NCBI GenBank assembly: GCA_002104905.1
Contig: MCFE01000027.1
Coordinates: 1-64,000, forward strand
Length of the DNA: 64,000 nt
Direction of reading: 5' to 3'
Origin: Basidiobolus meristosporus CBS 931.73
Lineage: Eukaryota > Basidiobolomycota > Basidiobolomycetes > Basidiobolales > Basidiobolaceae
Shown here: positions 1-11,396 of the stretch, piece after piece
Numbering within the stretch: position 1 is the first letter of the stretch
Layout of the letters: every line of letters starts with the position of its first letter
Notes under the pieces: model-generated
What the model saw: only the letters and a program-made list of their open reading frames with translations
Told to the model about the DNA's origin: nothing
Databases searched by the model: none
Made by a program: the position numbers and the translations under genes

Positions 1-1141
1 TAGGTAGAATACTTCGGCTAGTTGGAGGTACTTGTCCTCGGGATGGTCAAAGCTACGGCGATGGCGGAAAAGTAGCCATTGCGAATGTTGTTGAGGATGG
101 ATGGGCTGTAGCCTCCAGAGACATCAGTACCAAGGCCAACCTTCTGACCTTCAGTCATCATTTGACGGATCTTAGCGATGCCACTGCGAAGACTCAAGTT
201 GGAGTTAGGACAGTGGGATATACCGGCTCCTCGTTTCTTCAATAATTGACGCTCAGCGTCTGTCGGGTACACCACATGAGCCATGATCGAACGATTGGTC
301 AATAGCCCGTGGGAATCGTAGACTGAGGTGTAGTCTGGTTGGTCAGGGTGAAGCTCCTTGACCCAGGCAATCTCATCAAGATTTTCATCAAGATGCGACT
401 GGATAGGAACGTTGTACTTGGTTGCTAAGCCGCTGAGACCCTTCATCAACTCGCTTGTGCATGATGGAACGAAGCGGGGGGTGACAATGGGGGTGATCCG
501 AGAGTTCTTCTTCCCGAGAACGTATTGGATGAATGCCTCGGTGTCCTTGAGACTCTGAGCAGTGGTCTCGATCAGGTAGTCAGGTGAGTTTCGATCCATA
601 TTGACCTTTCCAACAAACGCACGCTGGCCCTTAGCTTCCACAATATCCGCAAGCGCCTTGGAGGCATCCAGGTGGATGGTAGCGTAGTAGCTGGCTGCTG
701 TGGTACCGCTTCGGATCACTCGGTCCACGACCTTACTGTAGGCATCCTTGGCATAGTTGGTGTTGTTGAATCGGGACTCACGGGGGAAGGTGAATGTGTT
801 CAGCCAGTCAAGTAGCTGTAAGTCCATACCAGAGCCAGTGAACACATACTGTGGAGCATGGATATGGGTGTCAATCAATCCTGGCATGAGGAACTTCTGG
901 CTGCCAAGTGGGAATAGGCTAACACCATACTTGCTGGCGATCTGTTTGGCCTGGCTCTCATTGACATTGCTCTCCACCTGCACGATCTTACCACTCTTGT
1001 CAACTGCGATGACTCCATTGGTGACATGCTCCAAAGGAGGTGGCATTGACTCGAGTGAACAAAGCTGCCATAGAATACATTCTGAGCGGAGATAGCACTG
1101 ATGAGTGCGGTAGAGATGAATGCTAAAGATGAAAGGTACAT
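1..1141 (-). CDS. GDA: Guanine deaminase, 3' end cut by window, two frameshifts
   Basis: Guanine deaminase hydrolyses guanine to xanthine in purine salvage. The main frame (1046 down to 18) carries the amidohydrolase landmarks: DTHIHAPQY (zinc His pair), QSHLDEN, HCPNSNLSL and GLGTDVSGGYS (zinc Asp), at the usual spacing. Two single-base frame breaks are visible. Near 1047-1050 the N-terminal stretch FYGSFVHSS, expected just before PPPLEHV, lies in another frame. Near 48-51, at a T run on the coding strand, the frame jumps and then continues as DHPEDKYLQLAEVF, the expected next segment, to the window edge. Either the assembly has indel errors or the gene is decaying. I placed the start at the ATG at 1141; the first ~19 residues from it (MYLSSLAFISTALISAISA) look like a signal peptide, which is unusual for this normally cytosolic enzyme. 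Family assignment is firm; intactness and start are not. Confidence 0.85.
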
Positions 1142-2907
1142 GGCTTGCTTTGCTGTTGTTGAATGTGGCACGTCAAGGGTCATTTTTATATGCACTTCGA
1201 TTTCTGGAGTTTTCGGAGCACTGAATTGCTTTTGGGCGCAAAATATTCGCACATGGGACTCTGCATTCAACGTTATAGTGTTGATGAATAGCGATCCTCA
1301 ATTAATTAGTTTGTGCACGAGAACAAAACCAATTACGGTGACGATGCACTACTGTTGACGCACATCCTCATTATCATTCATGGTGGTGGCGGTGGTAACG
1401 GTGGTAGGTAATGTTAAGCCTTGCAACTAGGTAGCTTTTGCCGTTATAATTGGAATAGACATATCTGTTGATAATGCACACGCATCTATCTGCATCGATG
1501 CCTCCACCCGGAGATCCTAGATCTAACTTAATCGAGTATTCTGAAACATATCAGATTTGCTTATAAACTCACACATATCTGGTGGATAAACTTGACCCAA
1601 CATAATGTGCACTTCAAAAGAGAACATACAGAGGACTTCGACACCAATCCCGGTGTTTCATTACCACAAGACCCAGCTCACCAAGTTACCACAAGGACAG
1701 TATTGCGTAATCAACTTCTGAGTCACTATGAATAATATACTACTGTGTAGGAAGTGGCTCTCTGACTACAATATTAATGTTAGGTAGTGTACAATGGTCA
1801 GGGCGTATGCAGTATAGGTAAATAAACCATAAATATCTATACCTTGGTGCAGTCAGCGCCTCTGTTGTGCTGCAGAGCAGTGATGATGTAATCATTGATG
1901 AAATACGTTTACACCAAGCAAGAAACAGGAGTCAAGATGTGCTGTCTGTACATTGGCTAAGCGGCATTATAAACTCCAATCAAGAAATAGTAAGCAACAT
2001 CTCCAGTACCAGGAGCTTTTGAAGCATAGGCTTATATTATTAACCTTAAGCCATGTGAAATGTAATCATATACGAAGTTCATTCCGAGGATCAATTGATA
2101 AAAAGGGACTCGTCTAGAAACATGAAATCTCTCAAACAGGTAGGATTGTACTTGATAGCGTATCAACTCTATTCTTAAAGCTTCCAATAAATTACTTTGA
2201 TGCTGTGGCCAGCCATCGATGCATGGAGTGAGCACTACAACTCGTGTGCCGCTCAGTTGTACTTGTCAGCATAGTGTAATCACAATTGAGTAGCCAATGC
2301 TTAGTATGGTAAGTAAGAAATGATCCTTCCCGTTCTTTAATAACTGCAAAGAGTGATGCTTTGGTTATACAGGATTCCTGACGGATAGTAATTATTGATG
2401 TGATTGAGCGTAACCGATGTCGCTTTTTCCAACCTATTCGATCAGTCATTACGGCATAAATAAACTTGCGGGAGGAAGTATCAAAACCAGTTTGTTAAAG
2501 CATGTTTTCAGAAATAATTCATGATAATTTTTGTGGCAAAGAGAAATGAAGACACAAGGCTAGTGAGTAAGTCGATGAGTATTGCTCATCATGTACAGCT
2601 CTATATCAGCGCTGATTTGTTTTGTAAAGCCTACCCTCCTAGAGTCTGAAAGAATATAACCCTGTGCTAGTTTGGAGATTGAGAGGCATTGGCCACCAAC
2701 ACATTCCGGCAAGTAGTTACACATTTCCCTAGTAAACTGAACAATATCCATTGACTATGTTGTAGGAGGTGTAGCCTTCATTTGTCTAGTGGCAATACCT
2801 CAGGAAGCCACAAGTTGTCGTTGGTTCCATGTTGTGCTTTAAATTTATAGGTCTTCAGTTGTGAGAAACTCCGGATATAATAGGCTTGATAAGATCTGCA
2901 AAACATT
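1142..2907. other. Gene-poor stretch upstream of guanine deaminase
   Basis: No convincing gene is visible. Short open frames on the minus strand (about 2032-2449 and 2560-2751) have no recognisable domain and no consistent splice-linked continuation. They could be remnants of an old gene, but I cannot support that. Confidence 0.4.
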
Positions 2908-2979
2908 GAGCTCAACCGGGAATTGAACCCGGGACCTCCTCGACCCGAACGAGGAATCATACTACTAGACCATTGAGCC
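2908..2979 (-). tRNA. tRNA-Pro (anticodon CGG)
   Basis: The minus strand folds into a complete 72-nt cloverleaf. The 7-bp acceptor GGCTCAA/TTGAGCT has a G-U first pair and discriminator C. The anticodon stem CCTCG/CGAGG encloses the loop TTCGGGT, giving anticodon CGG (reads proline CCG). The T arm is CCGGG-TTCAATT-CCCGG. There is no intron and no encoded CCA. The internal B box GGTTCAATTCC fits the Pol III consensus. Confidence 0.93.
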
Positions 2980-4538
2980 AAGGATGATGTTTGTTATGAA
3001 ATCCAGGCCAGTTCCTGTCCTTCTGTTTGGTGTAACAAGGTCTATCCTTTATTTTAGCGTAGGATCTACTTTTTATACATTTCTCGATCATTTGCATAAA
3101 ACTTGTCTTACTTTAGCCCATCTGTCTTTGATCATCTTTGATGATTTTTGATGTTGACGCATCTCTATATGCGACAACTTGCTGCTTGTTCTGGTCGGGA
3201 TTCAGACTTTCATAACATGTTACAGAGTAAAGAGTCACTCGATGTTAAGTGACATCAACGCATACAAAGACGACTTAGTAGCCAGGGAAAAGCAAATCAA
3301 AGACAAATCACCAGACTCACAATAAGGTATAAATACCAAACAAGCAACTAAATAAAAAGGGAGTTTTTGGTTATAGCCAGAAAAGCGTAGTAGGAACGAA
3401 TATTAGCTTGAATATATTTCTACAAAGTCACCACCCCAACCTTTTAAAGAGATATTCTTACACTACCCCGTCGAATCTACAAGATAACATACACGTTATC
3501 CCTTTTCGTACTCTCTAAAGGACATTGCTCTTTAAGTACGTAACAATGACGAGTTGTAAATCAAAGATAAGTGAAGAAAAAAAATAGGTTATTCAACAAG
3601 ATTCGGAGAAGATATCTGGAGGGTTGGTAAACTGGTGAAAGTTTGATACTTTATTGATAATGGTTAGAAGGGCAAGCTTCCCAAAGGAGGGTCCGGGATG
3701 TATCAAATAATGTGTTATCATTGAGAGTGATTGATCGTCAGTGTGCGATTTCAAAGTGATCGATCAGTAGTGTTGAAATGATCGATAATGACCAGCTATG
3801 ATTAAAATCATAACAACGTCTCCTCTCAAGGTGAAGTTTACTATCAGAATAAACTTTGTCACATGTGATGCGTCACCACCAGTGCTCATCTATACCCATG
3901 TGAAGCTTATCATCCCAGAAATAAATTTCAGTAGATATTTTTAAACGAGAGGTGATTAGCACAATTTAGCTAGTAGAGGAAAAATCTCACCAATTCCCTA
4001 GTTCAGTTACAATATCATGAATCCGATTATTTGTAGTAATAGCAGATTGATATAGTAGTTGTTACTCTGAGCAATTTGCGGATCAGTAACGCATTGCACA
4101 ATTTTAACCTAGATCATTCATTTGCTGACCTGACATATTCATTCATTTGCTGACCTGACATATCATATTGAAGGATTTACTGACAAGCCTTGGCTGCATT
4201 GTGTCAGCTGCGATAGGCAGGTAGAAAGTTGTAAATAGTCGTGACTGGCAAATATGCTAAGAATTCCCCAGAAGATATGATGTGTCTCAAGGGCTGGGAT
4301 CCATGATGAAGCCTTCATAATCAATGATAGGCTTAGCTAGAAACATATATCATGCATCCTATAACGCACAAGCAAGGCCACATCAATCAATATATCATTA
4401 CAACGCTTGAATATTTACTTTTCGAACGGTGAGTATATTCATGCGTCCTATGAGAGAGTTGTGAATGCAAGCCCACCTCAGGATAAAAGCTGAGCAACGC
4501 ACCAGAGTAAGAACATCAAACTTCAGCTACAAACAATC
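2980..4538. other. Intergenic region upstream of the DHTKD1-like gene
   Basis: AT-rich sequence without a supported gene. A 25-bp tandem duplication (unit beginning ATTCATTTGCTGACCTGACA) lies at about 4116-4165. The promoter of the downstream plus-strand gene must lie near its right end; I see no clear TATA element. Confidence 0.4.
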
Positions 4539-7509
4539 ATGACCATCTCCAAGCTTAGCGGATCATCCTTCTACGGAGTTCGGGGCATAAGGAAGGCTTC
4601 AGTGCAAGAGTGTAAGGAGACTATTGATGCACACAACTTGATCACCAAAACTTACCACCTCACCCTAGTCACAGCCCGTGAAAGAGCAAACAGAATTCAA
4701 AATAGCAATCTCGTCCGGTTGGTAGAGGCATATCGCACCTACGGCCATAAGTGTGCCAAGATTGATCCATTGGATATGTGGCGCCAAGAGTATGTTCAAT
4801 CCTCTTGTAATCAAAAAAGCGGTAACTAACAAGAAGCACATTCAGTCGTGAGCCATCCCTAAACCCGGCCATGTATGGCTTGGTCAATCCGGATACTGTA
4901 TACTACCTTGAAGGTATAGACTGCTTGACATCTTTATTTATACACGCACTAACCGCCCTCTCAGGTGTTTTGGAGATGAAAGGGCTTAAACGTGCAACAC
5001 TTGCCCAGATCATTGATCACTTGGAGCACACTTACTGTGGCCATATTTCATTCGAGTTTATGCACATAGCAGTAAGTTGTATACACTGCGCTTTGTTGTG
5101 AGCCTCGCTAATTTTCGATTCCAGGATGATCACTTACGAAAGTGGTTTGCCCGTCAAGCGGAAACCTACAATGATATCAGATTCTCCAAGGAAGAAAAGT
5201 CCAAATTCTTGGAGTTGATCACAAAATCGGAGACTTTTGATCATTTCATGATGCGTGAGTGTGGCCACCAAAAGCAGTTCAGTCTTGAAGGTTCAGAAAG
5301 CGCGATTGTTGCCCTGCAGCAGGTTTTGGAGCTGTCCAGCAAATACGGAGTGTTGGAAGTCGTGATGTGCTTGACACATCGCTGCCGTATGCAGATCATG
5401 ATGGAGTTGCTGGGTGTGCCCAAGGACTCATTGTTCCGGAAATTCCAAGGGCTCTCCGAGTTTCCAGAGGAGACACCCTCTCACATAATTGGGGACCTTG
5501 TCTATAACTCCCAAGCCTCCGTAGACCTGAACCTGGGTGGGAAACGTCCGCTGCACGTGTCTGTAGTTCCTAACCCCTGCCACTTGGAACTTGTTAACCC
5601 TGTTGCGCTTGGCAAGGTACGAGCCAAACAGGAAGACTATTTATCCCAGGAAACAGACGACTATAAAGTGGAAGATATGGTGATGAGCGTTCAGATGCAT
5701 GGCGATGGTGGCTTCACCGGTCAAGGAGTGGTCACTGAAACATTTGGTTTAACCAATCTCCCACACTTTACTACTGGAGGGACTGTTCACATCGTACTCA
5801 ACAATCAAGTCAGCGTCACCACCGACTCTACGAATGGGCGGTCAACCAGATATTCGTCAGATATTGGTAAAGTCGTAGAGACCCCCGTCATCCACGTAAA
5901 CGGTGATTACCCCGAACTAGCGGCAATTGCTGGACGAATTGCGGTCGACTACCGCAAAACCTTTGGAAAGGATATCATCATAGACATGATCACATATCGT
6001 CGCCATGGGCATCACGAAGCAGAGGATCCATTTTGCGCACAACCCTTAATGTACAAGGAGATCAAGACGCACAACAGTGTGATCGACCTATACACCTCGC
6101 AACTGGTACAAGAGAAAATGATCGATTCCACTCAAGTCATGGCTGATATAAAGGCGAAGCATGACGTTCACATCATGAGCTGCTATCGTAACGCACCAAA
6201 GTATAAGGTCCAACCGACCCATATGCTTGGGAAATGGAAGTCGATGACTGTTCCACTGCAGACTATTTGCAAGATGGATACTGGAGTGGAGCCTAATCTT
6301 CTGCGTAAAATCGGAGTACAGTCGGTCACAGTGGCGAAAGATCTTGTCTTGAATGAAAAGATGAAAAAGCTCAATATTGAGCCCCGCTTGGCGCAAATGG
6401 AGGAAGGAAAACACATTGGATACGCTGCTGCTGAAGCCATGGCTATTGGCTCACTCCTTCTTGAAGGATATAACGCTCGTATTTGCGGCCAGGACGTGGC
6501 ACGTGGCGTATTTATTCCTAGGCACGCCATGATTAACTGCCAAAAGACCAATACCAAGCACACTCCTCTGAACACTCTCTCCTCTTCTCAAGGAAAGCTA
6601 GAGCTAGTGGACAGCCCACTTGGAGAGTTGGCAGTGATGAGTTATGAGTACGGTATGTCCTTGGAGACACCAAATCGATTAAACATATGGGAGGCTCAAC
6701 TTGGGGATTTTTTCAACTCCGCACAAGAGGTGATCGACAGTTTCATCTCAGGGGGGGAAGAGAAGTGGCTACGACAATCGGGATTAGTCCTCGTACTCCC
6801 CCATGGTTATGAAGGAGCGGGCCCTGAGCATACCTCCTGTCGCATAGAGCGCTTCCTCCAACTCTCCAGTGACCGGTTCAATGTGACCGATCCAAACATT
6901 AGCAACAATGTCAACTGGCATGTTGTCAATTGCTCTACGCCCGCTCAATACTTCCACGTCCTACGCCGTCAAATGAAGCGGAATTTCCGCAAACCTCTGA
7001 TTGTTGTTGGACCAAAAAGGCTCACACGTATACCAAAGGCAGTGTCTGATCTAGATGACTTTGCACCAGGCACTTCGTTCCAACCAGTGATCCCGGATAC
7101 CGAGGCCAATAGACTTATGGTACGCCGAGTGATATTCGTCTCTGGAAAACTATACTATGAATTGCTAGAGGAAAGATCCAAGAGAGGTTTGTCAGACATG
7201 ATAGCTCTAGTAAGAGTGGAAGAATTCTCCCCGTTTCCCAAGGAAGATTTGGAGAAGGAAATATCAAAGTATTCCGAGGCTTGCGAGTTTGTGTGGTGTC
7301 AAGAAGAAACCCAAAATGGCGGGGCATGGTTCTTTATGGAATCAAGATTCAATCAAATCCTCCCAGCCCAACGTCAACTTCGATATGTTGGAAGGAGCAC
7401 ATGTGCCGCCCCTGCAAATGGTATTTATGTAAAGCACCTAGATGAACAAAAACGAATTTACGAAGATGCACTCACATTGCCTCCAACTGAGCATCAATTA
7501 TCAACTTAA
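4539..7509 (+). CDS. DHTKD1: DHTKD1-like 2-oxoacid (2-oxoadipate type) dehydrogenase E1
   Basis: Thiamine-diphosphate E1 of a 2-oxoacid dehydrogenase complex. DHTKD1 oxidatively decarboxylates 2-oxoadipate in mitochondrial lysine/tryptophan breakdown. Exons 4539-4789, 4846-4913, 4965-5071, 5125-7509 give 936 residues, close to human DHTKD1 (919). DHTKD1 rather than OGDH is favoured by SLFRKFQGLSEFPEE, SDIGKVVETPVIHVNGD, SGGEEKWLRQSGLVLVLPHG and the PAQYFHVLRRQMKRNFRKPL block. Several normally invariant stretches are changed: MPHRGRLN is LTHRCRMQ, GDAxFxGQG is GDGGFTGQG, NNQxGxTT is NNQVSVTT, and YRxxGHNExDEP is YRRHGHHEAEDP. The ThDP-magnesium Asp and Asn and the histidines remain. The long last exon is fully open, so this is probably an expressed, divergent enzyme. 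No clear mitochondrial presequence is visible. Branch sites CTAAC precede the first two acceptors. Confidence 0.88.
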
Positions 7510-8040
7510 TAAATATTTGTATTATATCCGCATCAACATTGAGTTATCACATAAAATATTGCGGTCTAGTCTCCGCGACAAAACCATTATTGTGCAAGAC
7601 TCCACATATTTAGATTAGCCCCATAAGTTGGCTAATGTTGTTTGGCGGGCGTTATTACAAGTAGTTTTGGAATTCTGTAGTGTGCTTTGTTTCCAGTGAG
7701 ACTAGGTAAATGATTTTATTTTCAGGACAACAATCAAGGAATTATCTCTTAATCACACTGAATAAATTAAACCATGGGACTTGATTTGAATTTCGGTGAG
7801 CTGAATAGATCCCTATGAAAAATATCAAGCTTGGATTTCATATGGTATTCAGATGGCAATTTTCGGTCAATTTCTCAAGTGTCAATACCTCTGGAGTTAG
7901 TAAGCCGACTCTTACCGTATTCGGTATGAAGATCGCCCAGGCACAACACTCTCCAGGGCCTCTGGTATTGATTGTTGTAACTTCAAGGGAAATTGGATTT
8001 CTGCTGGCATTATGCTGATTTTTAGTAAGTATTTCTCATG
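7510..8040. other. Intergenic region, possible coding remnant on minus strand
   Basis: No gene is supported. On the minus strand, about 7905-8010, an open stretch (…ISLEVTTINTRGPGECC…) runs into a GTAAGA donor-like site, which could be a fossil exon. I cannot connect it to neighbours. Confidence 0.25.
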
Positions 8041-8079
8041 TTATGACGCAGTAGTGAGGAAGATGGCTATTTTCTTAGC

Positions 8080-8660
8080 GCAGGTACTACCAGAGTAGAA
8101 AACCCTGGTAACATACTAAGATACTCTCCATTGGTCATGCACTGCCTTATAAATGGTGGGAATACCAAAGGGGAAGTCATCAGCTTCCTCTATATGCTTT
8201 GATGCAATCACTGGAATATTTGGAACAAGTAGGACATGCATCTTGTCAAGCACCTCTTAGATAGAGTCTAGTCCCCCAGGGAGGTTAACACTTTTATGTT
8301 GCCTACCTTCTTAACATCCTGCTTGAAGGCAAGAGCAGACTTACAGAGGTGATGATCAATGGAGTAAATTATGACAAGGATGATCTCCGCTTTTGAGAAG
8401 CCATGATTCAAATATGTAGCGGCAGTAGTAGTGGGAGGTGAGCTACATGATTGATAGTGCTTGGTAATGCTTCAAGAGCACTGTTAATAACTTCATAGCT
8501 CAAGTCAACATTGTGCGTGATTGACTACTCTATAAACATGTATTCAGATGCAGTTGTGACAGCCATCTCATTGAGTATTTTCCTTAGGAAATTAGTGGCT
8601 TGAAGAGAGGAGAAATTCTCTAATTAGCTGAAGCATCTCTAAGGAAATACCAAGGTTAGG
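8080..8660 (-). pseudogene. Decayed protein-coding remnant, unrecognised family
   Basis: Read on the minus strand, several adjacent open stretches have protein-like composition but are broken by stops and frame changes. Examples are a block containing NHGFSKAEIILVIIYSIDHH (about 8350-8410) leading into KVGNIKVLTSLG, then a shifted block with KMHVLLVPNIPVIASKHIEE and FGIPTIYKAVHDQWRV (about 8115-8250). I recognise no family. The pattern (open blocks in the same orientation separated by single lesions) is what a mutationally decaying gene looks like. Boundaries are approximate. Confidence 0.4.
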
Positions 8661-9181
8661 GTAGGCTACTGATCCAATCAACTAAACGATCGGGCGATTA
8701 GAAGTAATGATCAGTAGTGAAGGCCATGCTACAGTAGAAATGAATGATTCTCACAACTTGCTAGTACTGAGCAAGCTACAATTGGCTATATTTTTCATTC
8801 GAGCAAGGAGTTCCTAACAAAATCATGCCTTCCTACGACATGCGTAATGGATTTTCAGCACCAGAATATGCTCCAGAACCAGTCATCGGCCCACAGGCAT
8901 TCTGGCAATTAATGATTGGATCCTGTGTGATATGATCATTAGCATGTTATTCAGACACGTGTTGGAGACCACAATAAATCATCGAGATCGAGTAGCTGGA
9001 CTATGATTGCCTAAAGCATAAGTAAAACTGGTGGGCAAAATTGACCCCAATAGGGTAGTAGGAATCCAACCTTGTGCCCGAGAAATGCTACTGCTTTTGA
9101 TAAACCTATTATTTATTATTGTGTTGTTATCTAACCTGCACTTAACTCTCTCTAATAAACCACCCTTCCTTAAACTCTCCG

Positions 9182-10067
9182 ATGGACGTTCCCAACCAAG
9201 AGAACTTGGTTCGTATTTCCCCCAAGGAATTTGCGTTCGCCGGTCAGTTCACGAAGCTTGGGTTTGCAGTGGTGTTCGACATGCTCATTTTTATCTGATT
9301 GTAGCAACTGCAGGGGCTAGTGGAGCACGTATCAGTCGTTTAAGCGTTAAAAATCTCCAATCTAGCCCGGTCGGATTTAAATTCAAAACCAACGCCCCAC
9401 TCCGGTACTCTGTAAGGCCGGTATACGGCGTTCTGGAAAGCTTTAACAGCATAGCAGAAGTCTATGGTAAATATACAGTGGCCGATAACGTAGGAGAGTG
9501 CTCTAACCGGTATTTTACAGTTCGTTGCGAATCTGAAGTTCAGTCATCTGATCGGTTTCTCATACAAACGGCCCTACTGACCGAAAAAGAAGCAGAAAAT
9601 ATGGGCCCAAATCTGGTATTGAACCCAAACAAACACTAACGTTCGACAGATCAATAACCCATTTTTTATTCAGTGGAAGTCGCTAGATCGAAAGCGGATT
9701 CTGGAGCATTTCATAAATTGCAAGGTGGTGGAGAACTCGGTGTATACTTCCCACTCTCGGTCTTCCTCCAACGACTCCTTACTGGATAATAAGGGGTTTT
9801 CGACTGTGAATGCAAAAGTAAGCGCTATATATAATCTCCCTACGAAGATCTGTTGCTGACCGCCTGTAGCGTATGGAACCTTTAACCAAAAGCACCAAAA
9901 GGTCACATCTGGAGCCGCTTAAGGAAGACAACGACACCTCCGCCTCCAAAGATAGAACGCTCACGGGAATACGATTTAGCCGGCAAGAGCTGTTCCTGAT
10001 CTCGTTTGTCTTCTTGATGCTAGGAATCTTTGTACCAGTCAGACAAGTTCTTCAACTCCTTACGTAG
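9182..10067 (+). CDS. SCS2: VAP/Scs2-like MSP-domain tail-anchored protein
   Basis: VAP proteins sit in the ER membrane and recruit FFAT-motif partners at membrane contact sites. Exons 9182-9242, 9314-9466, 9521-9615, 9674-9817, 9870-10067 give 216 residues. The N-terminal MSP domain has VRISPKEFAFAG, then VGFKFKTNAPLRYSVRPVYG, the hallmark VAP core, then VRCESEVQSSDRFLIQTALL. A polar linker follows (~residues 115-180), then a single C-terminal hydrophobic segment (LFLISFVFLMLGIFVP), i.e. a tail anchor. Intron 2 is 54 nt, a multiple of three without an in-frame stop, so an unspliced reading hides it; the splice is needed to restore the MSP strand. It is convergent with FKBP25, 170 nt away. 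Confidence 0.88.
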
Positions 10068-10237
10068 ACTGGCGTTCGTTGTTGCTCTTGCATCCCAACC
10101 ATCATCATAGCTACTAATCATGTTTATTAATTTCCCACCGTTCAATCAGCGTGTAAATATAGTTCCATATTCCCTATCCCTTACGTGCCTTGGTCGAGCG
10201 TAATAATAAAACTGTGCTTTATTAACGAGCCTTCTTT

Positions 10238-11065
10238 TTAATCGATCGACACCAATTCTACCTCAAAAATCAGCGTGGCATTGGGGGGAATGCTGCGAGC
10301 GATTGTTAGTATTTCATTTGTCTGCGATGCGTAAAGATGTGCTTACCCAGCCTCCGGAACTCCCTTACGTCCGTAAGCCCATTCTGGCTCAATGGTAAGT
10401 CTGGCCTTTTCACCCTTGCACATGGTGAGCAACCCTTCGTCCCAGCCACGAATCACGCGGCCAGTGCCAACCTTGAATCTGAGTGGATTCTTCTTCTTCT
10501 GCTTTCCATCTCCTTTGTTGCTATCGAATATCTTTCCATCCTCAAGTCTACCGGTATACCAAACTGAGACCATGTCTCCCTTCTTGGGAACACGTTCTTT
10601 GTCACCTTTCCCAAGGGTGATCTTTTTGAATTTTGGCTCTTCAACTACAACCTCAGCAGGCTTGACTTCAACTTCCTTGGTGACGCCGGCGTTGGCACGA
10701 AGTAAAGTAGGGTCACTTTCATCCGGTTGACTGGGGAGCACGGGTCAGAGAACTTCGTTCGGTACACTGGCTGGCTCAACAAGCGCGAGAACTTACCGGA
10801 AGGCCTGGGTTGCGAATAGCTGTTCGTAGGCGTTGGCCAAGGCATCCTTTTTGCCTGCCTTGGCTACGTTCTGGAGTTTACCGTTTAATTTGTGTTCCAA
10901 CAAAAACTGGAACCATGTTAGCCTTACCAAAAGAAAGTAGCATGGGAACGCTCACATATGTACCTGATTCGAGGCATTTTGGTGCAGGAATTGCACGATA
11001 TCCTTCTTTGAGATGTCGTCGGAAAGAAGTTGCTCAAGAGTCCAGGTACGTTCGGGAGCTGACAT
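10238..11065 (-). CDS. FKBP3: FKBP25-type peptidyl-prolyl isomerase (BTHB + FKBP domains)
   Basis: Nuclear FK506-binding prolyl isomerase. Exons (coding order) 11065-10964, 10906-10797, 10730-10347, 10292-10238 give 216 residues (human FKBP3 is 224). Residues 1-70 match the FKBP25-specific basic tilted helical bundle: RTWTLEQLLSDDISKKDIV, then LEHKLNGKLQNVAKAGKKDA. Residues ~110-216 are the FKBP fold, with VSVWYTGRLEDGKIFDSN, a lysine-rich loop (KQKKKN) typical of FKBP25, GTGRVIRGWDEGLL and IEPEWAYG. The last intron has a perfect TACTAAC branch site. Divergent from ERV2 across 331 bp. A TATATA element lies about 50 nt upstream. Confidence 0.93.
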
Positions 11066-11396
11066 GGCTGGCAAGTAGTATAAACTCTCAGAAAAAAGCC
11101 AACCCACTGAGGCTATATATTTATTTGGTGGTTTTTTCTTTTTGATCAGTCGAGACCGAAATGATGCTGATGGAATAAAAAATAAACTAAACCCTATGCC
11201 ATGCATTCAAGTGATGAAAGCCCGTTTCAAACCACGTTTTAATTAACCAATGGATTTGTTACTTGTGGAGAGTTGGCACGCAGTTGAGTCTGGAACCAAC
11301 TTCAGTTCTTTCATTGAATCCTTTGCGAGTTAAAAGCCCAAGTGAGCAGGTTACTTTACCTTGAACCAAGCCTGATTTTCTGCTCGTAATCCCTTC
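11066..11396. promoter_or_regulatory. Shared divergent promoter of FKBP25 and ERV2
   Basis: The 331 bp between the two ATGs must hold both promoters. On the FKBP25 side a TATATA-type element sits at about 11113-11122. No TATA is evident on the ERV2 side. Confidence 0.45.

Noticed and set aside
2778-2981. 67-codon minus-strand frame MAQWSSSMIPRSG…
   Set aside because: It is the conceptual translation of the tRNA-Pro gene.
10392-10730. 112-codon plus-strand frame opposite FKBP25
   Set aside because: Ser/Pro-rich antisense of the FKBP domain exon.
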